Below, piece by piece: positions 7,357 through 13,532 of a DNA stretch of 22,370 nt; the stretch's first letter is position 1, and each line of letters opens with the position of its first letter. Below the pieces are notes generated by a model. It saw only the letters and a list, made by a program, of their open reading frames with translations, did not search any database and had not been told where the DNA came from. This stretch comes from Paraktedonobacter sp039923935 (GTDB lineage: Bacteria; Chloroflexota; Ktedonobacteria; Ktedonobacterales; Ktedonobacteraceae): positions 1 through 22,370 of the forward strand of contig JBDTBU010000057.1 of NCBI GenBank assembly GCA_039923935.1. Reading direction: 5' to 3'. A program made the translations under genes and the position numbers.

Positions 7357-7485
7357 TTACCTCCTGTCTTGTGCTCTTGATTCTGCGCATGCAGGGTCAA
7401 GCACTTTTTTCGGGAATAGAACGATGGAAAATGCTTGTGCACCTTCTCTATACGCTTTCTCATCTACCCACTTCTGAGATATCAT
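7357..7485 (-). CDS. Possible 42-codon leader ORF of the TPM-LemA operon
   Basis: The ATG at 7485 has AAAGGGA eight bases upstream. The 42-residue product begins MISQKWVDEKAYREG and ends RAQDRR; I do not recognise it. Its last codons contain the Shine-Dalgarno of the TPM gene and its TAA lies three bases before that ATG, an arrangement typical of translational coupling. The start and ribosome site lie in a hairpin (7483-7533). Support is positional only, with no homology, so it may be a regulatory leader or chance. Confidence 0.35.
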   Translation of the reverse strand: MISQKWVDEKAYREGAQAFSIVLFPKKVLDPACAESRAQDRR

Positions 7486-7533
7486 GATCGTGTTCCCTTT
7501 CGTTGCGGGAACACATGCATACGCACGATCATG
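7483..7533 (-). promoter_or_regulatory. Leader hairpin covering the ribosome site and start of the 42-codon ORF
   Basis: Outer arms CATGATCGTG (7533-7524, minus strand) and CACGATCATG (7492-7483) pair, as do inner arms GTGTTCCC (7514-7507) and GGGAACAC (7497-7490). Full pairing of both would compete for 7490-7492, but trimmed stems of nine and six base pairs can stack on one continuous right arm. The Shine-Dalgarno (AAAGGGA) and the ATG would both be partly sequestered. Confidence 0.5.
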
Positions 7534-7632
7534 TTTCCGCTTTAAGCATAGCGTAGGCGTCTCACCATATGCTCTCGGAAGCACGGTTGTATCTCACGAT
7601 ATCGTCACAGAGAGACACCCTCAAAGGATTGA

Positions 7633-7646
7633 GAGAAGCGTTCCTC
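7633..7646 (-). promoter_or_regulatory. Recurrent 14-bp element upstream of the TPM-LemA operon
   Basis: Minus strand GAGGAACGCTTCTC, flanked by GATGAA as in the xfp copy, about 148 bases before the 42-codon ORF and 280 before the TPM start. It also lies downstream of the DUF4396 stop. Confidence 0.4.
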
Positions 7647-7757
7647 TTCATCGGACAGGGATACACGTTCATCCTCCGTCTCTGTGGAGGACTGTATTGG
7701 TTCTTTGCTCTTCCACAATGACCGGCGTATTTGGATCATCCGCAGGGCTGTCTACGG

Positions 7758-8603
7758 CTAGAGCCAGCCCAGGAGAGCAACGGACCCAATGCTCAGGGCA
7801 AGCAATCCACAGGTAAGAACGACCATCAGGAATTGGACCCGACGCGAGACGGGTTCCATCCGATGCTCCCCTTTCTCGACCTGGGCACGGTCAGACTCTC
7901 CTGCGGCCATCATGGCTATCGGTTGTGGTTCTGAGGGGCGGATGGTCATCATGCCGTGCTTGAGGTGGTGAGTGACTAACCACCAATTGACAGGATAAGC
8001 GATGATGAATCCGATCAAGAGCGCTATGGACATGACAAACCAGAAGGCTGGATTGCCAGGGCTATGGCTTCCCATGATGGTGGTCATCCCGAAGCGCATC
8101 ACAGGGATCATGCCGGCCATAAGTGCGTTCATTGAGACGAACTCAGGGATGAAGGTCTTCTGCAGCGCATGCCGATAGTTACCGCCAACCGACCCTTTCA
8201 TGAACAAAGCCTGAAAGATCGTCCAGCCGAAGCCGAAGCCAAGCAGATACTCCACTGCGAGATCTGCGGCTCCTGTGAGGCTAAAGAAGGCACCGATGAT
8301 CGCACCTACCAGGATGCCAGCACCATCACCAGCGACGCAGTGCATGGTCGAGCCAAGCACCTGCCGCCAGCGTGCAGCGATGTAGCGCTCATGCAGCCCT
8401 GGCAGCGGTTCCCGACAGCCCAGGACATACAAGAACGCACCGATGGGTCCAGTGTAGGCAGTGATTAAGACAAAGGCCCATTTCAACACCGCAGATTCGG
8501 GCGTCCGGCGAATGTCAGTGGCCACATACACGACAGACAGCCCCGTGAGCAGAAACCACAACAGCATGATGCCATTGAGCATCGTCGGCGAAATGATTGA
8601 CAT
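7758..8603 (-). CDS. DUF4396 family multi-pass membrane protein
   Basis: A 281-residue integral membrane protein of about seven hydrophobic segments. It has features I associate with DUF4396: TMHCVAGDGAGILVGAIIG, EYLLGFGFGWTIFQALFMKG, MAGMIPVM with RFGMTTIMG, and a membrane segment ending in NWWLVTHHLKHGM. The HC...GD and Met/His-rich helices would suit metal binding, and the family often sits beside copper-handling genes, as here (cupredoxin and SHOCT upstream). Transport or copper function is an inference. The start at 8603 has AGGAG ten bases upstream; the frame stays open to a GTG at 8669 without a good ribosome site. A C-terminal soluble loop (about 225-255) precedes a final membrane helix. 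Confidence 0.7.
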   Translation of the reverse strand: MSIISPTMLNGIMLLWFLLTGLSVVYVATDIRRTPESAVLKWAFVLITAYTGPIGAFLYVLGCREPLPGLHERYIAARWRQVLGSTMHCVAGDGAGILVGAIIGAFFSLTGAADLAVEYLLGFGFGWTIFQALFMKGSVGGNYRHALQKTFIPEFVSMNALMAGMIPVMRFGMTTIMGSHSPGNPAFWFVMSIALLIGFIIAYPVNWWLVTHHLKHGMMTIRPSEPQPIAMMAAGESDRAQVEKGEHRMEPVSRRVQFLMVVLTCGLLALSIGSVALLGWL

Positions 8604-8711
8604 GATAGCGCTTCTCCTAGCTTCTTCTGAATAGACAGACGCTTTGTTTTCGTTGGCTCTAACGAGCACAAAGTACTGGTATTTGGTGAGTAGTCTCCTT
8701 GAGAGAATGCT

Positions 8712-8738
8712 ATCGTAGCTTGCTCAGCGACTTGTCAA
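8712..8738 (-). promoter_or_regulatory. Possible promoter before the DUF4396 gene
   Basis: A perfect TTGACA on the minus strand (8738-8733) is followed after a short 15-base spacer by TACGAT (8717-8712). It lies just past the cupredoxin stop and about 110 bases before the ATG at 8603. The spacer is suboptimal, so this is tentative; readthrough from the cupredoxin gene is the alternative. Confidence 0.3.
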
Positions 8739-8743
8739 CAGGT

Positions 8744-9139
8744 TTACTCGACAATCAACTTGCTTCGGAACATACCCATCTGGCAGGAAGACTCATACTC
8801 ACCTGCCTTGTCCGGCAAGAATTCTACCGGAATGGTTTCGCCTGTCGGGAGCTGTGCGCTCTTGCCGAAATCGTTGAAGAGAACCATCTCCGAGCAGGCT
8901 GCCGTTTCTTCACGCCGAAAGTTCAGGCGCACCGGCTTGCCGTGTTGCACGACGATCACATCGGGAGTATATCCCCCTTTCACCAGCACCATCGCTTCTT
9001 GATAGCCAGTCGATGTGGTGACGGCCCGCACCCCGCTCTCGCGCGGCCCCCAGAAGTACCAGGCAATGCCGCCGATCAAAACCAAACCAACCAGCACTTC
9101 CTCAATATGAATGCGAACGTTATTCTGCGCAACCAACAT
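8744..9139 (-). CDS. Membrane-anchored cupredoxin-domain protein
   Basis: A 131-residue protein with an N-terminal membrane helix (about 14-30, EVLVGLVLIGGIAWYFW) and an extracytoplasmic cupredoxin fold (about 45-131). Likely copper ligands are at the family positions: TAACSEM with Cys82, and the C-terminal loop SSCQMGMFRSKLIV with Cys119 and Met121/Met123, preceded by the typical FLPDKAGEYE strand. This matches small periplasmic cupredoxins of copper-tolerance clusters, which bind or shuttle copper rather than catalyse. The neighbours DUF4396 (downstream) and SHOCT (upstream) are on the same strand and support a metal-handling cluster. No clear Shine-Dalgarno precedes the ATG at 9139. Upstream lies a structured leader (9176-9232). 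Confidence 0.8.
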   Translation of the reverse strand: MLVAQNNVRIHIEEVLVGLVLIGGIAWYFWGPRESGVRAVTTSTGYQEAMVLVKGGYTPDVIVVQHGKPVRLNFRREETAACSEMVLFNDFGKSAQLPTGETIPVEFLPDKAGEYESSCQMGMFRSKLIVE

Positions 9140-9175
9140 CAGCGCGTTCTATGGGATACTCCAATCGCAGATACG

Positions 9176-9232
9176 AGAACCCTCCTAATTCGGCTTGGAT
9201 TTCAGATCTCTCAAGTCTCTCAGAAGGGTTCT
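9176..9232. repeat. Inverted repeat in the leader of the cupredoxin gene
   Basis: AGAACCCT (9176-9183) and AGGGTTCT (9225-9232) are exact reverse complements 41 bases apart. On the plus strand the right arm runs into TTTTT, so it could act as a weak plus-strand terminator. On the minus strand it lies in the untranslated stretch between the SHOCT stop (9310) and the cupredoxin ATG. I do not recognise a riboswitch class. Confidence 0.4.
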
Positions 9233-9309
9233 TTTTACTCCCTTATCTAGAACATTCCAGATGACTCATGTGAGACTTTCCTTTGAGGATATGCTCGAAC
9301 ACTGTCTAT

Positions 9310-9618
9310 CTAACGGACATTCGTGAGAGGGGGATTGCCAGACTGATAACTCTGCTCACCAGAAGCTCCTAGCTGTTCGCGCTTGTACTCAAACGTGGCC
9401 GTGTCAATCTCCCCACGCGCATAACGCTGATGGAGTATCTCCAGTGCCGATGGATCACTAGGCGGATTGGTTGTCATCTTCGAGGGAGCAGTGGTTGTTT
9501 TATCACCGACCCAACGTATAAGTGCCCAGACGAGCACCACCAGGAGCGCAATGCAGAGTGCCCAGATGAGCACCATCCCGAACATTCCTCCCCAGCCGAA
9601 ACCGTAACCCCACATCAT
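9310..9618 (-). CDS. SHOCT-domain small membrane protein
   Basis: A 102-residue protein. The N-terminus is Gly/Met/Trp-rich (MMWGYGFGWGG) and leads into one transmembrane helix (about 13-36). After a Thr/Pro linker comes a SHOCT motif at about 57-83, ALEILHQRYARGEIDTATFE, typical of short C-terminal oligomerisation or regulatory domains. Such proteins are common in metal-resistance and envelope-stress clusters, which fits the cupredoxin and DUF4396 genes downstream. GAGGG lies seven bases before the ATG at 9618. The specific role is unknown. Confidence 0.8.
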   Translation of the reverse strand: MMWGYGFGWGGMFGMVLIWALCIALLVVLVWALIRWVGDKTTTAPSKMTTNPPSDPSALEILHQRYARGEIDTATFEYKREQLGASGEQSYQSGNPPLTNVR

Positions 9619-9980
9619 ATCAGTACCCTCACTTTCTTATCTGTTTGGCAGGTACCAACCTACCAAATAAGGCGATTTTCTCTAAACGTCGTACTGGTAG
9701 TATAGTTCCTGGGTATCACATTCCCCTCACAAAGGAGGCATACTGTATCACGAGCGGTTCACAGTCTTCTTCCTATCCTCTGGTATCCGATCTTTGAAGG
9801 TCTATGGGGAGCAGAGGAAGCCTCATACGCAGGTTCCCATTCCGAATCCTTTCGATGATTTTGTGTCATGGGTATAGGACGACGCTTATGCTATCATCAT
9901 CGAAAGGATGCATGAATCTGACAGAAGAATCCACTTTATTCTGCCTTGTTTGATGCCAAGAGAAGGAATCCCCACGCTGC
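9619..9980. other. Non-coding stretch upstream of the SHOCT gene, with one inverted repeat
   Basis: No credible gene. A 14-bp perfect inverted repeat, ATCCTTTCGATGAT (9846-9859) and ATCATCGAAAGGAT (9896-9909), encloses 36 bases. It lies about 70 bp beyond the stop of the UbiB-type gene and may end its transcript, although no T-run follows. A TATACT hexamer on the minus strand about 90 bases before the SHOCT start has no matching -35. An AAAGGAGG at about 9732 has no start codon behind it. Confidence 0.5.
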
Positions 9981-12080
9981 TCATTCCTCATCAGTTCTTC
10001 CTTTGACTGCATACCACCTGAAATCACATACCGGTGCTCCACTCGCAATCGTCCCCGTTCGCGTGAGTTCGGACCCCCACTGTCGAGCAAGTGGGTAATC
10101 GAGTTTACACCAGGTGTTCACGCACAAGTCCGACAGGTTGTGCGTGCGGAAATGCTCTGCAACGGGACACTTGAGGCAATCAAATGCAACCACGTCTGGT
10201 GCAGCATCGACATCCTTCCAGAGATAGGAAGGAGAATCGAAAGGGAAGGTGCGAAACGCTGTCGTTGCGAAGCGTAGTTTTTTGATGCTCTCATTGCTTA
10301 TTGCACCCGCCATCATCCACGGCACTTCCCCCATCTTCGTATACACCAGCCACGCCATATCGTAGATGAGGGTGGTCGCGCCTTCCGCCGTCTGTCCTCT
10401 CGCCAGCAATGCCTCATACATTGCAATCGTCAAGGCACTTAGATGCACCATGAAGCGTGCTCCGAGGGTTTCCTGGGAGGGCACCGAGGGAGCAAGAGCA
10501 GCATATCTCGCCCAAGTGCTCTCGAGCAGGTCATCCACCTCGTGGTCAGAATAGACGTGCCCTAACGCTTTGTGTGCGCTTGGGTCCAGGAGAGATCTCA
10601 CGTTGGCGACATTGGGCTGAAGTGCCTTCACCTGTTCGCTCAGCACTTTGAGAATGTCTCCCCAGTTGGGTTGAGAGGAGACATCGCGCACTGGCGGTTC
10701 GTAGATGGAAGCCGGAGGGAGATCTCCAAAGAGCAGCAATTCAGGTAAGACACGCTCAGCCAGCACTTTCAGCTTGCCAAAGTCCGTTGCCCGCTTTGCA
10801 AATTCAGCGGCGATGATCGGAGGCATTTCTGTTTCAAACTTGAGATCGGGCGTCAAGGCAAACGCGAGTGCTTCCGCCGTTGTCAGTGCCTTTGCCTGCA
10901 AGAGTAAATCGCTTGGAAACACAAAGCCAAATTTCGCACCACTCACAATGATGGCGAGGTAGGTTTGTGTGAGGCTTCTTTCAGCAATCGTCGAGGTGTA
11001 GAAGTGTTCAGCCAAGTCTTTGAACGCCTTGTAGTAGGCGTCCTCGTCTGCGTGTTTGAGCCGTGTGGTTTGTTGAATGAGGTGATAGAATGCTCGCTTG
11101 AGTTGTCTTTGCAGCCCCGCGTACCAGTAGAGGATGAAGTGATCTCGATGCTCGTCGCTGAGTTCTCCATACATGCCAAAGTCGAGGAGGACAATCTTTC
11201 CATCCTGCGTAAAAAAGATATTACCGGGATGCAGGTCTGCATGAAAGAAGCCGTCAGCGATGAACATTTTCATTTCCATCTCCAGCAGACGGTGGCTCAG
11301 GCGTTTGCGCTGAAGTTCCGAGAGTGTGGGGACGATTTCGTGAAGTCTCAGTCCCGATACGCACTCCATCGTCAGAACTTTTGGAGTAACAAACTCCCAG
11401 TAGACGTGAGGAATGATGATATCTGGCCACGCCGAGAAATTGTGTTTGAACCGCTCAAGCGTTTTAGCTTCGAGGGAGAAATCGAGTTCCTGGAGGGTAT
11501 AGCGTTGAAACTCGTGGAAACCTGAGACGAGGTTGAGCCGACGAGCCTTTCCAGGAAAGAGATGCCTGAATATCTCGATCAACTTGGAGAGAAGATCGAG
11601 GTCTGACGTGATTCTTTCCCTCGCGAACGGTCGCTGCATTTTCACCGCGACCTGCGTCCCATCGTTGAGTACCGCCAGATGTACCTGTGCGAGCGAGGCG
11701 GCAGCAATCGGGTCTTTTTCAAACGAGCGAAAGAGTTCTTCAACCTCTTTGTGAAACTGCTCTTTGATCAGCATTCTCACCTGGGCGAAGGGAAACGGAG
11801 GAACATGTTCCTGTAAACGTGCCAGTTCCGTTATGTACTCTTCGGGAAGCACATCTGGTCGCGTACTCAAGATTTGTCCAAGTTTGACAAAGAGAGGTCC
11901 CAGTTCCAGAAGCGACTGCGCGAATTGCCTGGGGGCCTCAAGGTGTTGTTTCCGTTCTTCGGGCTTGAGTTTCCGAAACGAGCGAAAAGCCCAGAATTGG
12001 CGAATCACCAGCCGACCAATATGCAGCAATCGTGGCGTTTTTCGAGCGAAATGTGCCTTTCTTGTAGGAAGAGCATGCAT
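9981..12080 (-). CDS. UbiB/ABC1-family kinase-like protein fused to an ATC hydrolase-like domain
   Basis: A 699-residue protein (717 if the TTG at 12134 were used; the ATG at 12080 has AAGGAA eight bases upstream). Positions below use the 717 numbering. Residues about 35-480 are an ABC1/UbiB atypical kinase: KLGQ at 84-87, Ala-rich loop AAAS 144-147, VAVK with Lys165, QELDFSLEA with Glu216, HADLHPGN 298-305 and LLDFG with Asp318. UbiB proteins bind ATP and support isoprenoid-quinone or lipid handling. UbiB proteins often end in membrane helices, but here about residues 525-710 look like the L-2-amino-thiazoline-4-carboxylate hydrolase family: FDCLKCPVAEHFRTHNLSDL, WCKLDY, RTGTIASGAPVCDFRW. 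Cysteines 653, 656, 671, 676 and 703 are candidates for function. The site-2 protease gene lies 102 bp upstream on the same strand, a likely operon. Confidence 0.85.
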   Translation of the reverse strand: MHALPTRKAHFARKTPRLLHIGRLVIRQFWAFRSFRKLKPEERKQHLEAPRQFAQSLLELGPLFVKLGQILSTRPDVLPEEYITELARLQEHVPPFPFAQVRMLIKEQFHKEVEELFRSFEKDPIAAASLAQVHLAVLNDGTQVAVKMQRPFARERITSDLDLLSKLIEIFRHLFPGKARRLNLVSGFHEFQRYTLQELDFSLEAKTLERFKHNFSAWPDIIIPHVYWEFVTPKVLTMECVSGLRLHEIVPTLSELQRKRLSHRLLEMEMKMFIADGFFHADLHPGNIFFTQDGKIVLLDFGMYGELSDEHRDHFILYWYAGLQRQLKRAFYHLIQQTTRLKHADEDAYYKAFKDLAEHFYTSTIAERSLTQTYLAIIVSGAKFGFVFPSDLLLQAKALTTAEALAFALTPDLKFETEMPPIIAAEFAKRATDFGKLKVLAERVLPELLLFGDLPPASIYEPPVRDVSSQPNWGDILKVLSEQVKALQPNVANVRSLLDPSAHKALGHVYSDHEVDDLLESTWARYAALAPSVPSQETLGARFMVHLSALTIAMYEALLARGQTAEGATTLIYDMAWLVYTKMGEVPWMMAGAISNESIKKLRFATTAFRTFPFDSPSYLWKDVDAAPDVVAFDCLKCPVAEHFRTHNLSDLCVNTWCKLDYPLARQWGSELTRTGTIASGAPVCDFRWYAVKGRTDEE

Positions 12081-12182
12081 GGCATTATTCCTTTCCCTTT
12101 CCGTACTCGTCTCACGCAACCCCATTGATGTCAACGCCTGCGAGATTTTTGCTGTCGTTCATAATTGGAACATGCTCAACCA

Positions 12183-13319
12183 CTACGCTGCTCTCTTTTG
12201 AGAGAGACCAAGGGTACGCCTGATCTCCAATGAGCGGAGAACCGCGTCTCGTGTCAGCACACCAACCAGTTTTCCGTCCAGCAGAACAGGCAACTGGTTC
12301 ACATCTTCTCCATTCATCAATGGCAGAACCTCTTTCAAGCTTTGATGGGGAGCAATGGTATGGAGGCGCTCTACGGGTACCATTGTCAGGCCCACTAGCG
12401 TCTGCGACCACTGTTCACGAGGCACGTGGCGCACATCGCTTAACGTGATGAGGCCTGCGAGTTGCTCACCCCGCATGACAAAGGCCGAACGCAGCCCTTG
12501 AGGGAGCAAGTACTCGTCTACGAACTTTTGCAGGGAAATGTTGGCGGGCGTTGTCACCACGCTGGTCGTCATCACCTGACTCACCAGAACACCCTCAAAG
12601 GTTGTGTCAAGCACGGACTGCGTACGGGCAGCGTGAGCAGCGCTCAGCAGGAACCAGCCGATGAAGGCGATAAAGAGGCCGTTGAGCCCGTTTCCAGCGA
12701 AGAACTGCACAATGCCGAAAAAGATGAACAGGTAGGCAAAGACCTGGCCAGCCATGGTGGCAACGTTTGTTGCCAGGTGCACATTTCCGGTCACCTTCCA
12801 GATAATGGAGCGTAGGACGCGCCCACCATCAAGTGGAAAGCCTGGAATAAGGTTGAAGACGCCGAGGAGAATATTCGTGAATGCGAGATACGAGAGGACG
12901 GAGACAACAGGCGACTGACTACCCCTGACCAGGAACAGTAGTCCGTAACAGAGGGCACCGATCAGCAAACTCACCAGCGGCCCAACGAGCGCCATGGAAA
13001 ATTCGACGCCAGCGGTTTGCGGTTCCTGCTCAATGTTTGACACTCCGCCAAAGATGAATAACACAATGGAATGTACAGGCAGCCCGCGAGCACGAGCAAC
13101 AAAGGAATGGGCCAACTCATGAAGCAGCACGGAGACAAACAGGAGAATGGTAGAGATCAGCCCCAAGACAACGTACGTGACGTTTGTATGTCCTGGATAG
13201 GCTGCAGGAAAGTACCCACTGGCAAGCGCGAAGGTGAGCAGCACAAGAATAATGAGCCAACTCACGTGGATGTTGATGTCGATCCCTGCGATACGACCGA
13301 TACGAAATGATCCTGACAT
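12183..13319 (-). CDS. Site-2 protease (M50 family) with two CBS domains
   Basis: A 378-residue intramembrane zinc metalloprotease. The ATG at 13319 has GAAAGGA about nine bases upstream; a TTG six codons earlier overlaps that site and is rejected. The zinc motif HELAH is at residues 67-71 in a membrane helix, and the third ligand motif NLIPGFPLDGG at 156-166. About six membrane segments precede a C-terminal cytoplasmic region (about 240-370) with two CBS repeats (VSQVMTTSVVTTPANISLQ... and MVPVERLHTIAPHQSLKEVLP...VLTRDAV), which usually sense adenine nucleotides. This is the SpoIVFB/Rip-like group. The substrate is unknown. It is the first gene before the UbiB fusion. A terminator-like hairpin lies immediately in front of its ribosome site. 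Confidence 0.9.
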   Translation of the reverse strand: MSGSFRIGRIAGIDINIHVSWLIILVLLTFALASGYFPAAYPGHTNVTYVVLGLISTILLFVSVLLHELAHSFVARARGLPVHSIVLFIFGGVSNIEQEPQTAGVEFSMALVGPLVSLLIGALCYGLLFLVRGSQSPVVSVLSYLAFTNILLGVFNLIPGFPLDGGRVLRSIIWKVTGNVHLATNVATMAGQVFAYLFIFFGIVQFFAGNGLNGLFIAFIGWFLLSAAHAARTQSVLDTTFEGVLVSQVMTTSVVTTPANISLQKFVDEYLLPQGLRSAFVMRGEQLAGLITLSDVRHVPREQWSQTLVGLTMVPVERLHTIAPHQSLKEVLPLMNGEDVNQLPVLLDGKLVGVLTRDAVLRSLEIRRTLGLSQKRAA

Positions 13320-13335
13320 AGATATGTGTCCTTTC

Positions 13336-13369
13336 AAAAAAATCGGGGGGTGGAGTCCTTTCCACCGAT
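13336..13369 (-). terminator. Intrinsic terminator or attenuator before the protease gene
   Basis: On the minus strand ATCGG-TGGA pairs with TCCA-CCGAT around a six-base loop (AAGGAC), with a C4 bulge in the right arm, and runs directly into T7 (13342-13336). The T-run abuts the protease Shine-Dalgarno. It may end the phosphoketolase transcript. If the protease promoter lies upstream, it would act as an attenuator in its leader. Confidence 0.6.
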
Positions 13370-13381
13370 CACAACTGAGGG

Positions 13382-13395
13382 GAGAAACGCTCCTC
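13382..13395 (-). promoter_or_regulatory. Recurrent 14-bp element upstream of the protease gene
   Basis: Minus strand GAGGAGCGTTTCTC, part of a longer similarity (GATGAGAAGGGAGGAGCGTT), 63 bases or so upstream of the protease ATG. Close copies lie at 5679-5692, 7633-7646 and 15999-16012. The word is an imperfect dyad around CG. Its role is unknown. Confidence 0.4.
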
Positions 13396-13532
13396 CCTTC
13401 TCATCGAAGTGATCCAGGTAACATGGTCTGGGACGCTTTTTCACCCCTGTGAATCGTCTTGCATTGTCGCGGGCGTCGGCTACGACTGACTATACCCTTG
13501 CACGCTTCTCCGCCCTCTTTGCAACAGAGGTT

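Noticed and set aside
7484..7816. 110-codon plus-strand frame before the DUF4396 stop
   Set aside because: Composition is random-looking, no domain, no ribosome site, and it overlaps the real DUF4396 gene end.
9648..9664. GGTACCAAC word resembling the palindrome 1 arm
   Set aside because: Only nine bases agree and the surrounding inverted repeat is absent, so chance is more likely.
9732..9739. AAAGGAGG as the ribosome site of a missed gene
   Set aside because: No start codon at a workable distance on the plus strand opens a frame of any length.
9846..9909. 14-bp inverted repeat as a classical terminator of the UbiB-type gene
   Set aside because: The loop is 36 bases and there is no U-run after the stem on the minus strand, so I list it only as a repeat within the intergenic stretch.
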